Source of the DNA: Mortierella alpina
Lineage: Eukaryota > Mortierellomycota > Mortierellomycetes > Mortierellales > Mortierellaceae
Reading direction: 5' to 3'
NCBI GenBank assembly: GCA_029449245.1
Contig: JANATF010000008.1
Span: 1,488,001 to 1,552,000, forward strand
DNA length: 64,000 nt
Shown here: positions 1-11,046 of the stretch, one piece after another
Layout of the letters: each line of letters opens with the position of its first letter
How positions within the stretch are numbered: position 1 is the stretch's first letter
Made by a program: the position numbers and the translations under genes
Notes under the pieces: model-generated
What the model saw: the letters and a program-made list of their open reading frames with translations, nothing else
Told to the model about the DNA's origin: nothing
Database searches by the model: none

Positions 1-75
1 ACTCAAATGCAACAACAATTACAACAACAACATCATCAATAACAACAACAGCAACAACAACATCACCAGCAAAAT
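1..75. repeat. CAA/ACA trinucleotide-rich tract at window edge
   Basis: The first 75 bases are almost pure CAA/ACA triplets. In frame 1 on the plus strand they read T-Q-M-Q-Q-Q-L-Q-Q-Q-H-H-Q and then TAA at 40-42. This could therefore be the last codons of a polyglutamine protein that begins outside the window. It may equally be a simple-sequence tract; nothing in the window distinguishes these. Confidence 0.4.
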
Positions 76-2676
76 GTAGCTTACCTTTCATATAATATCC
101 ATAGCGACCAAATGTACTATATAGCAGACAAAATGAATCCCACGTCGTCGTCAACGCGGTATTGTATTGAACTATGTCGCAAATACGGCCCCACAGTCCG
201 GTTGACTTCTCGCTGATCGGATATCTCTGCTGCCCATCAAGGCTTGATGGAGCTCGTCAGTGTGCTGAAGATCGTTTCGTCCTCAGACAGGACTTCCTAG
301 CAAGCACGGTTCATGCTAGTGGAGTACCACGAATGACTTCATGTTTTGACCTAAAGGGTCTGAGACTGTCCAGGTGCACACCTTGCAGACTCATATTCAA
401 GCTGGAACCATAATTATTTGGATACACTTGGGCCATGATGCCATTGAGCCATGGACACATCCAATGTACCTAACCTGGCGCTTCTAGATACATAGAAAGA
501 GACACCATACCGTTCACAAGTACACACGCTCATAGAACTCTTTGGAACCAGAAATTGCGTTATTAAATACTCTGTTTCTGTTGATGACCGCTATGAAGCA
601 GAGAACAGAGTATGGAGCAAAATGCTATTGCTCAGAAGCAAATATCCGACATACCCACGTCGAGACCTTTATCCAGACGGCACTGGAGAATGCCATGTAA
701 GTTTGCTCAACTGGTTTCCCTGATACATTGTCCTGATGATCAAATATAACCCCCTGAGGAGCTGTAGAGTTTTCCGTCCACCGCAAGGTTGATTGAGGGC
801 TTGCGTGCCGAGTGTGTGATTCATCCAAGAAGTGTCGTAATGTGCCACAGCGACACTAGAGTGAGATAACGTTGTGCGCTCTCAGGGAAAGCCGTCGCCA
901 ACTTTACTTCAGCGACTTCAGTCATGGTCTCAAGTCCGCTTGCTTTTCTGAACACAAAGCGTGAAGATCTCAATTGCATGTGAGGGCTGCAGCAACGTAG
1001 CCGCCTTTGTCAGACGATTTCCTTAAGCATAGCAACCTTCTAGCACAATGACCCCATCGAAGCCTTCAAGGCATTGTCTGCACGCACTATGTGGTTAGGT
1101 ACAGCACCTTGGAATCGTTTGCTCATTTGAAGTCCCGCGCAAGTAAAATAACAAGCAGGTGAGCTCAACTCCCGTAGCAGTGCCAATGCCGCAGGGAGAC
1201 GTAGGGAGACGCAGGGAGACGCAGGGGGAGGGGGTTTGAATCCGTTTGATGGAACCGAAAACCCTTGCACCAGAATAGTGCCATTGCCCCCTTGAAATGA
1301 TCAACAAACGCCAAGCCCTTGGGCTTGCTTTCAGTGCAGGTTATCACGGTCAGTGAGATAACTATTGGCCATGGCACTGCCGACATCAATAATATATTCT
1401 CTGCGTAGTACCAACGCCGCTGTATCAATGCTGTTGCTTCATTGTTTGTCCGTCTGCCGAATACCTTTTTTTTCAAAACAATGTTCCTCGTGTCCAGGCT
1501 CTCGATAGAAGGGCTACAGGCACTTCACTGTGCATGCATCCCCAGCTCTGTTGGCTGCGACCCCACGACTGCAGGCTCGAACCTTGTTATCCTATCGAGG
1601 CTTCCCTACCTTCTGCAGCTTCTCTTCACAGGTGGCTACAGTAGAGTGTAACCTTGTCACTTATAACAAACAACGACACAGTGCAAGGCCCAAGGAACGC
1701 CTATCGAAGATATACCCTGATACTGCGACTAATGGTGAGAGGCTTGCCTCACCCCGCACTGGAGTTCCATCTGTTACTGTATTTCTCCTCTGGGTTCTTT
1801 GCCACTCAGGTCCCCAGTCCTCTTCCGTTCCACTCACTTGCCCAACTCTCTCAGCTTCCCCTCGCCACTCGCACACACGTCTCGCACACCACCTCTTACA
1901 CTTCGTCATTCATCGTGTTCATTATACTCATTTGTGTTTTCAGTCTTCCCATTCATCACTCCATCCCACGGGACGCCACCGCATTGAAAAATAGCACAGG
2001 GTAAATCACTGCTCCTGTCCTCCATTCAACACCTGTGCGAGCACTCTCTGCGTATTTGTTCCTGTTTTATTATCTGCCTCTGCCCCTGCATTCGTCCTGC
2101 GCCCGTGAGATTTGCGCTCTCGGTTTCACCCTGCTTCGATAGAAACATAGAGCAATACGTTGGTGCTATTGTGCGGAAAAGTTGCTATGGCATCTGCATC
2201 ATGCATCATGAAGAACATCAATTGCCATCTGGACAGGGGCAGCAGCACCGTTCCTGAGCAGCCCTTGAAGGTCCTATCGGCTCAATTACAGTTATTGCGC
2301 GGGAAGCGGCTCGTTGGTCCCTGGACTGGCCGACGCAATAGAGTTTATGAGGTTCCTTCCTCAGCGGTGGTGGCCGCATGGACGCTGGCAATATGGTTCC
2401 TGCTCCGCTTTGACTGACCGCCTTTGTGGTCCACGCAATTTTCTCTCTGTATCGATCTTCACTCCTCCTGCCCACTCCCCCCCTTCTAGGCCTTTGCATT
2501 CTAGCCCGCTCTCGCATTGTTTGCTTTGCAATCTTAATCTACACACGCAATTAGAGCAGCCTGTAGGAACCACAGCGCTGCACACCTTCAGGAAAATCTT
2601 TTCATCGTGTGGATCTCTTGGTCGCTCTAGTCCGTGAGCCCTCCTCCTCCTTGATTTTACCCCATCAACCGCAAGC
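76..2676. other. gene-free stretch upstream of the Kelch/BTB gene
   Basis: I recognise no gene here. The open frames are short, overlap one another on both strands and resemble no family. From about 1750 the plus strand becomes strongly pyrimidine-rich (CT tracts near 1790-1980 and 2455-2520), as seen before several genes in this window; this is probably promoter and 5' leader of the gene starting at 2677. Confidence 0.5.
1191..1230. repeat. 10-bp minisatellite, about 4 units
   Basis: Four consecutive 10-bp units of the form GCAGGGAGAC / GTAGGGAGAC run into a G-rich end. It is a short direct repeat in non-coding DNA with no visible function. Confidence 0.7.
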
Positions 2677-5503
2677 ATGTCGCTCGCACCTGGTCTTCAG
2701 TCCATCTCGGACCTGACCACGACCTCGCGCATCGCCTCTGGCGACATCCCTCCGCCTCTTGTTGGCGCCACACTCACCATCGTCAATGACAAGCTATATC
2801 TCTTTGGTGGTCGACTAGTCCAGAGCCGTCTGATGACCAACTCGCTATACATACTCAACCTCGTCGACTTTCATTGGGAGAACGTCTCTGAAATTGTAAA
2901 CATCCCCCCCACAAGAGCCATTGGTGATCCAGGTGCTGAAGAGGAGCATGAGATGGGCTCACCTCCCTCGGAGCGATATTTCCACTCGGCCAACGCGTAC
3001 AAGAACTCGATTGTGATATATGGCGGCATGGGACCCTCCGCCACGTCCGTCGGGGGACAGCCTCAGGACTTGATCGTGTTTGACGACATCAAGATATTGG
3101 ATCTAGACCTCCTCCAATGGCGCCAGGTCCAGATTCCGTCGTCGCCAAATGCACCGAAACCCAGATACGCGCATCTGAGCAGCATCTCTGGATCCAAACT
3201 TGTCATCATTGGTGGCCAAGACATCAACAACCAGTATATCGAGGAAATATGCGTGCTTGACCTGGATAGTCTGCAGTGGGTCGCATCCATGGATTTTGAG
3301 AAGCACTGCGGCTCTTACCGCTCAATTGCTGTCAGTGGCAGTGGACACAGTGTGGACGTACCCGTCGTTGGAAGCGAGGTTGACTTTGGAACGTCAAGCC
3401 TCTCCCCGACCCTGTCTGCCATCTCGGATGGATTGCTCTCGCCCACGCTACATCAGCACAAGACCCCCTCAAACTCATCACTGCACTACACCCCATCCGT
3501 TCGGAGAAGTTCATCCAATTTGGCGATTGGCAAAATGGGAGGGCGCATGTCGCGACTTTCTATTGGCCCTGGTGGTTTAAGCGCTTCTCCCCCGTCAGCA
3601 ATGGGCGATAGACGCTCCTCCATTTACAGGATCTCTCAGATGATGGCGCCAGTACAGGTCCAGCAGGAGGAACATCCTGTCTACATATACTCCAACTTTA
3701 ACTTTTCTGATGTCAAACGTGAGCTTCAAGTGTTGACGCCACCTCACTTCAGTTCTCAGGACCACTCGAACGCCATGTCTGGCAACCTCCTTCCACCGGG
3801 CTTGCGCTTCCCAACTGGAGCCATATCAGGACAGCACCTGCTGCTCTCTGGAACCTATCTCACCAACGCACAGCAATCCTTCAGCATATGGTCCCTGAAT
3901 CTTTCGAGCTTGGTCTGGACTCGAATCGACACCGGCACAGTGTTTAGCACAGGATCGTGGAATCGAGGCATATTGATGGAAAACGCAAACGCCTACTTGG
4001 TGTTTGGCAACAAGGACCGTAACCTAGCAGATGACTACCAGAATCGACAAACCAACTTTGAGCACATATCTATTGTGGACCTGGAGGCCTTTGGGATCTA
4101 TCAGCACCCGCTGACGACCATGACCCAGACGGCGCAAGAGTTGGGCCTCAATATGTTGAATGAACCTTCCATGGCCGACTTTGAAATATTGACTCTGGAC
4201 CAGCAACGAGTTCCTGTCAACTCGGCCATCCTCGCTGCTCGTTGGCCGTATTTTGAGACGCTGCTGAGAGAGCAGGAGGAACAAGAGATGGCGCAGTGCA
4301 AGTCGGATAGCGCAGATCATGATCCAACGTTGTTACAGAAAAGGACCCTCTCCTTACCAGAACCGTACCCTGTTGTGCTTGCATTTTTGCAGTACCTCTA
4401 CACGGACCATTTGGTCACAGCCCAGCAGCACCAGTCGCAAGTCCTGTCTCAACTCTTGCTACTCGCGGATATGTACGGCTTGGATCGTCTCCGGGAGCTG
4501 GCAACACACGCACTTCACCAAATGCTCAATATGTCGACTGCAGCCATGGTGTATGAGACCGCTGCGCTGTCACAGCAGACTGGGCTTCAAATCCGTTCTC
4601 TCAAAGTGATGGTTGCGGCTAAGAAGATGTTACAGCAGCAACAGCTCAAGCTTCAGCAACAGCAAGCCCTGAGCCAGAGCATCTCTGCCAATCATGCGTG
4701 GAACTCCACAGAACCCATCCATCCTTCTTATGGTGCCAGTGCGGATCCCCATCACCCGAGCTATAGCGCGCCCCAGCCATTGCATGCGCCGTATGTTGCT
4801 CCACAACCGACACTCCATGCCCTCTTCCAGCCGAATCCTCCATCACCACTTTCACCCTCTTCGATCAGTGGACCACCTTCGCCTGATTATCATCGACTCT
4901 CTATGCAGACCTCGACAGCGCTGCCCAATCCCATGGTTAAGAAGAGAACCTCTGTCATGGGCACCATGCCACCCCAGCATTGGAATACAGAGCCCCTGAC
5001 GCCTCCACCAACATCGCCTCCACCTCAAACGACAGCCATTCCCTCCCCACCTCCTTCAAGCACCAAAAGCTCCTTCTTTTCCTTTTCGAGCTCGAAGGGT
5101 AAGGCGATGACCTCGAACATCTCGAGCTCTGGAGCGAGCACGCGATCGGGCTCGAGTACAGGCACCAAGAAGGTGCCGGCATTCGCCAGCATGGGCATAG
5201 CCCCCATCACGGCCGAATCCGATGCAGGCAGTGTCAGGAGCGGCAAGAGTGGCAAGAGCGCCACAAGCAATGGCTCGGACGCGGATAAGAAGAAGGCTGA
5301 GGAGCAGCGCCGGCAGGAAGTTCTTCAGAAGCTGATGGAGACAAGTTTTGGTAAGTTATATTTTGCTGTCTTTGGGTGGGGTTCTTTTATCCTTGCCTCC
5401 TCATGCTCATTCAAATATACCCCATGTGTGCTAACCTTCTTTCTCATCCTCATTGATATTAGGAGGAATGGGTGGCATGGGTATGGTGATGGGCGGTCGG
5501 TAG
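2677..5503 (+). CDS. Kelch-repeat and BTB domain protein
   Basis: Two exons, 2677-5350 and 5463-5503, give about 904 aa. The intron is seen from GTAAGT at 5351 and TAG at 5460-5462. Without splicing, the frame runs through the intron into a nonsense tail; spliced, it ends in a Gly/Met-rich tail (GGMGGMGMVMGGR). The N-terminal third has Kelch-type repeats (LYLFGG near residue 45, HSANAYKNSIVIYGG near 105, KLVIIGGQD near 175). A BTB/POZ region at about 500-620 shows MADFEILTLDQQRVPVNSAI and FLQYLYTDHLV. The last 250 residues are Pro/Ser/Gln-rich and end in a short charged helix. Such proteins act as scaffolds or Cullin-3 adaptors; fission yeast Ral2 and animal LZTR1 share the Kelch-plus-BTB layout. 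Orthology to either is inference. Confidence 0.9.
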
Positions 5504-8254
5504 TATCGGTCCCTCATTATTCTCCGAAGACACACAAAATATCCATTAGCCTTGCATTGCCCAACTAGCACGTCAGCACGTCCTCACTCCCCTGGATTAC
5601 TAGTCGTATTTTCCAAAAATGAAGTGTCTACGTTCAAGTACCAATCACTTGCGTATGCTCAAGTTGGTTCTATTTTTTTTTTATTTGGGCCCTGATCAGG
5701 TCCTCATTTTCCTCAGGCATCGCGACACGGCTCACGCTCACGTATAAGGGTCTTGTCTTTTTCGCGCTTCCTAACCTACACAAAAGACCCTGATCAACAA
5801 AATGTCAACAAAGCGTTGTCTAAAAGAAAAAGGATTGGCACTGAAGTGACATGCCCAGACGATATTTTAGTTTAACCCTTAGAGCGAAATCGAGGAGTGG
5901 AGAAACGGCAATGCTGGTTTTTTTAGTTTGTGGTTTTGTACTGTGCAGCCACTACGTGGTACAGCACTGCACTAGCCTGATCTGGAGACCAAGATCTCAG
6001 TTGTGGGTCATAATGAATCCGGTAGAGGGGTAAGCTGTACCGAGAAGAAAAATATAAAAATTGTCGAGCAGAACGGCGAAATGTACTTCTGATCTCGTAC
6101 TGGTATCCCGCTATGTGGTACCGGTGTCCAGGTCGCGTACTCCCTGACTTTTGCGGAACTTTTTTTTTTTCTCTTTTTTTTTATTTCAACGAGCGCCGAT
6201 CCCTTCGTAATTTTATCTTCCGTAGTTTCAAGCGGGCCTTTATGACCCCTTCTCGCTGGCAAGGTACATAAAGATGGATCATCTCATAGCTGCAACGCAC
6301 TTATGATTAGCCGAACCTCGGGAGAGACGAAGTGTCCTGCTGGGCAGATGGGCGTAACTGGTAATGTACTGCATTGCTCGTCGACTGCAACTGCTCTTTC
6401 TGGTCTTCCTTGTTTCTATTTCATCACGCAATCCATATGAATTGCAATGCTGTATGTACGGTATGCATGTAGAGGGCGTCGGGTATGAACTGATGAGACA
6501 CATGCAAGCAAGGTTTTACGATGTCCGTGTACCAGAAGCCCACGTTCTTTCTCGCTGAAGCACGAACTGCCGTGTTCCGTGAGCATCGGCAGTGTGCATT
6601 TTAGTTGAACTGTCTGTGACAGCAAAAGCGCAGCGTTGTGCAATTGTGCAATTGGTTCTTGCGGACGAATAGAAAGACGGTGAACAGGGGGGATGGGGGA
6701 ACAACGCAAGTGTGGTGGGAACAAAACATGGTTACAAAACAATGCAAAGTGTGGTGTGTTACGATGAGCAACAGCACCAGATGCATGAAAAACAAAGAAA
6801 AAAGATGAAAATGGCGGCATGGTGTTTTCAGCGTGCCACAATCCATCTCATCTGGTCTGTCAAAGAAACACGGCTATAGATAGCCTAGAAATGAGCGTGG
6901 CATGGACGTGGAATTAAAATCAAGCGCGCAACGTGAGAAGAAACAACAGTGCATAGTAAACACATCAAAAAAGGGGGTTGTGCGTGTCTGGTGGTGCTGT
7001 ACGGTTGAGCTCTAGAGGGGGAAGGTTACCGCTTTTGGAGGCAAGTCGCCTACAAATATTTATATACGGCCTGGTGATTGTGTTGGGGTGCAATGACTCT
7101 AGCACGTACCTCTCCTGCGCCCCTGCGACCGACGCAGCTGCATCTTGCCCTCCCGTGCAATGGATCGCTGCCCTCGACAAACGAAGCATGCAGGTCGCTT
7201 TTACCCCACACACCGACAAGCACTGCAAGGCACGAGAACGGTAGGTTTACGCTGTCGTGGGTGGGTCGGAATCTGGAACAAATTTTACAGCTCTTTCTTG
7301 GGCAATCCGAAAGAACACGGCTGAAAGTCATTCTGCCGAGTATCCCAAAATGCTGACAGCACATGAGCGACATGACAGAGCCGGCTATAAGGAATGCATA
7401 ATGTGAAGGAGGACGTTGGTTACGCGGCCCAAAACCCTGCATTGGCACTGTGCTCATCCTGGGTTCATAATTTACACTGCATAGCGTCATTGTACACGGC
7501 ACTGCTGTGATGCTGTACGTCTAGTGCGGTAGCCCTTACCACTTTTCTCCGTGATGTGCGGGTCATAGGGCCCGATCTCCTTCTCATCTGGAAGACCACA
7601 TACAGTGGATGCAAACAGTACTGTACACAGCTCTCGTTTACCCCACAAAAGACAAACCAAAAAGGATCCTGGAGATGCATTTTGGCAACGGACACCGTCG
7701 AACCTTTTTTTTTATTTTTTTTTTATACATACATACAGATTACTTAATTGTTGCGCGCTCGTGCAATGTGGAGCAAAGATTCTTTGCTGAGGGATGAGCG
7801 TTGGTGTCAGGCCTTGGCGAGGTAGCGGTGGTACAGTAGAGTGCTGAGACAATGGTGAGGCCGCGAAGGTGAGCATGGAAAGGCTGCAACAAGCCTGTGC
7901 TGCAGAGGGTGCTTGCAACGCGCGATTGGTTCTGCCTGTTTTCACCATCCGACCTGCTCTTCGCTCCTCGGCCGTCTCCTTTCCAGAAGAAAAAAAATAA
8001 AAAAATAAAAATACAGCCGCCCTATAAAAACCCGCTGACTCCTCCGCTGCCCCAAGTCAGAATATATTTTTTTTTCTGTTTTTCCCTTCCCTCTTTTTTT
8101 TTCTACAGCAACAACCCAACAACATACCGCACACCCACGCTGATCGATCTCGCCCCATTCACACCTCACACCTCACACCTTCACTTTACATTCACACACA
8201 CAACACTTCCCCACACCAAGCACTCATTCCGCCTCTCTTGACATCAGCCTTGCA
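5504..8254. other. 2.75-kb intergenic stretch
   Basis: No gene recognised. The sequence has several poly-T/A runs (5668-5683, 6160-6182, 7707-7726, 7989-8010). Open frames are short, unrelated to each other and in low-complexity sequence. The last 250 bp hold the pyrimidine-rich promoter and leader of the proline dehydrogenase gene. Confidence 0.5.
8023..8030 (+). promoter_or_regulatory. TATA box of proline dehydrogenase gene
   Basis: TATAAAAA in a GC-flanked context, 225 bp before the ATG at 8255. It is followed by CT-rich sequence and CA-repeat leader typical of a strongly expressed fungal promoter. Position and sequence only; no transcript start is known. Confidence 0.5.
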
Positions 8255-10765
8255 ATGACAACTCGTGTCCTTGCATCTTCCTTGGCCCACCCAACTGCCT
8301 CCCCCTTCCTCGCCTCCCTCGCCAAGCGCAGCTTCCAGCTCTCCAACGCCAGGCCGCACGCCTCGCCGTTCCTCCCCCACTCGCGAGGACATACCCGCTA
8401 CGCCCCCGCGTCCTTTGCTCGCTTCCACTCCACCTCCTCGTCCCCTGCCAAAGTCATTGCCGCTGCGGTCCCTCTCCCCAAGACCCCCCTCTGGCAAAAG
8501 GTCGCCATCGGAGGCACTGTTGCCTTGGCAACCTCCGCCACGCTGCTGAATCAGCTGGCCAAATCCCCCCAACTCGAGGCCTCCTCCTCCAGTGCCAGCG
8601 ACAATGTCATCCTTGATCTCAAGGATGAGCACAACCGCATTGGCGTTGAGAAGAAGTCCACTGCTGACTTGCTGCTGTCGATGCTTGTCTACAAGCTATG
8701 CACCTTCAGCCTGCTTGTTGACATGGCACCCGGCCTGATCTCGCTAGCAGAGATGCTTCACTTGACGCCGCCGGTCTACTGGATCGTGCGCAAGACGTTC
8801 TTTGCTCAGTTCTGCGGGTAAGTTAGTTCTCTCTGTCATGGCATAATGGAGTTGGGTGGAATGTGTGTTGTAGAGAGGGGTAGATGAGTGGTGGGGTTGC
8901 GCTTCCTTGGGTAAAATCAACAAAGCTGTTTCCAGGGCACCTGATTGATCGTCCCCGTTGACACGGCTCGAACCTTCTTGTTCCTGCAGACACGTTATTG
9001 GGGGAGCGAGTGCGAGGCAGCAACTTTCACACCGGCTCTTCAAACGGGCGGCTACCTTTTAAGGGAAATCGAGAATTGGGTTTGGGACTAGTGCGGCACG
9101 ACAGGGATGGAAGGGTCCGGACACCCCTGCTGCATGTACACAAACCGACGCTATATCGATACTAGTCCGTCGAGCGAGACATCGTCCCTGAGTGCTGGAC
9201 ACGAACTATGAACCATGGCTGGGCCAATACGAGGACAGCATCTCGATGCAGTGGCCAAAGAAAGCTGTGCACAACAGTTGTTGCATATGTACTCACCAAA
9301 CATCTCACCCCCTTTATTTTCCTATTCAATTATTTTTTTTCCACGCTCTCGCAGTGGTGAATCTGCCGATGACTGCACTGGAACCATGAACTCCTTCAGA
9401 AGCGCTGGTATCAACTCCATTCTGGACCTCTCCATCGAAGCCGACTTGGATGAGAACGACCTCAAGAATTCGACACCCGATGAGATCCGAGCCCGCTTTA
9501 ACATGAGCGCCGACCATATTGCCGAGCTCACCAGCACATGCATCGAGACTGCATCGCACATGTCCAAGTCCTTTGCTGCCATCAAGGTCACCGCCATGGG
9601 CTCACCCATGCTGCTGCAGCAGGTTTCTGCCACTCTGACCGCCCTTGAGAAGAAGTTCAAGTCTGCTGATCAGGACAGAGATGGCAAGGTGACCAAGGAC
9701 GAGTTCAAGCAGTTGATCAAGATGCTCCCCACCCCAACCCTGCAGGAAGGCCAGTCCCTGGACGCTGTCGTCGACCACCTTTTCCAGGAGGCCGACCGTG
9801 ATCAAGACGGACAGGTTGATTGGGTCGACTTCGCCTCGACCATCTCTTTGAACCGCGATGACACCCGTGCCCTATTCACCGGTGACGCTTCCAAGGAGAT
9901 CCCTGGACTCGTGAAGGAGGATCTTGATGACTATAAGCGTCTGTTGGTTCGCATGGAAACTCTGTGCGACAAGGCTCAGAAGTCCCAGACCCGTCTTATG
10001 ATCGACGCCGAGCAGTCGTACTTCCAGCCTGCCATTGATAGCGTTGCCCTTCATCTCATGGAGAACTACAACAACAAGCCCCATATGGAGGGCCCTCTCA
10101 TCTTCAATACCTACCAGATGTACCTCAAGGACGCGCTGGGCCGTCTTCAGCAGGATTATACCCGTGCCCAGCGCAATGGCTATGTTTTGGCCGCCAAGTT
10201 GGTTCGCGGCGCTTACATGGTCAGCGAGCGCAAGAGAGCCATTGAGTTGGGACAGCAGGACCCCATCTGCGATGGCATCGAGGCCACCCACAAGTCGTAC
10301 AATGCCGGTGTCGACTTCATGCTGCAGAAGATGCTCCAGCAGAGAGAGAAGGATGACAACGAGCTCTCGCTGAGAAGCACCCCTGTTGTGTTGTTCGTGG
10401 CCTCGCACAACAAGGACTCTGTGATCCGCACTTGCGAGCGCATGCAGGAGCTGAACCTCTCACCCCATGCTGGAATCGTCATGTTTGGTCAGCTCATGGG
10501 TATGTGCGACCAAATCTCGTACACCCTTGGCCAGCACGGCTACGGCATCTACAAGTACGTACCCTACGGACCCATCCACGAGGTCCTTCCCTACCTGATC
10601 CGCCGTGCCCAGGAGAACGCCTCTGTTCTGGGAGGTGTCACTCTCGAGCGCAACTTGCTCTGGGAAGAGTTCAAGTCGCGATTCTCCGCCAAGAACGGAC
10701 GTGCTCAGATCCATGCCGTGCCTTCGCCTGCCGTCTCCGCTAGCGGCCCTACTACACCCCTGTAA
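8255..10765 (+). CDS. proline dehydrogenase, mitochondrial, with inserted EF-hand pair
   Basis: FAD enzyme oxidising L-proline to pyrroline-5-carboxylate, the first step of proline catabolism, feeding electrons to the mitochondrial inner-membrane quinone pool. Exons 8255-8817 and 9355-10765 (GTAAGT...GCAG, 537-nt intron) give 657 aa. The N-terminus (MTTRVLASSLAHP...) is rich in Arg/Ser/Ala and lacks acids for ~60 residues: a presequence. The PRODH barrel is recognised by GESADDCTGTMNSF near 188, KLVRGAYMVSERKRA near 470, LFVASHNKDSV near 530 and GQLMGMCDQISYTLGQHGYG near 565, with the RRAQENASVLGG helix close behind. Between the two barrel halves lie two canonical EF-hand loops, DQDRDGKVTKDE (about 293-304) and DRDQDGQVDWVD (about 333-344), suggesting calcium control. 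The ORF upstream of 9355 lies in the intron and is not coding. Confidence 0.95.
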
Positions 10766-10997
10766 ACAGAAAAGCGCCCACCCACGCTTCTCCCCTCTCC
10801 TCCACTCCCTCCCGCATTGTTATTATTTCCCTCACCACACATCCATATTCACTCCGAGCATAGACATCATTGTATGATTCTCTCTAGGAGACACCGTCGC
10901 CGCCGCCGCCTACCATCCCTCCCCTCACTCACCGCACTTGTTCACTCTGCCATTTTTGTTTTTCTTTTGTTTCTTTTTCCTCACTGTATATTATTAC

Positions 10998-11003
10998 AAT
11001 AAA
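10998..11003 (+). terminator. poly(A) signal of proline dehydrogenase
   Basis: AATAAA 233 bp after the stop codon, in a T-rich 3' region just before the convergent TBCK gene ends at 11047. The two genes converge with only 281 bp between stop codons. Confidence 0.5.
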
Positions 11004-11046
11004 GCCATTTTCGATCCTTTACTTCCTTGTTCCCTCAGCTGTGCTT

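Noticed and set aside
1530-1994. 154-codon open frame in a pyrimidine-rich stretch
   Set aside because: Low complexity, overlapped by frames on both strands, with no domain or splice partner; it looks like promoter/leader sequence.
5504-5568. Extended C-terminus of the Kelch/BTB protein
   Set aside because: The tail arises from reading through an intron with GTAAGT and TAG signals; splicing gives a Gly/Met tail and stop at 5503.
9215-9354. ATG-initiated extension of the second proline dehydrogenase exon
   Set aside because: It lies in the intron; the family-conserved sequence starts at GESADD and the upstream exon supplies the presequence.
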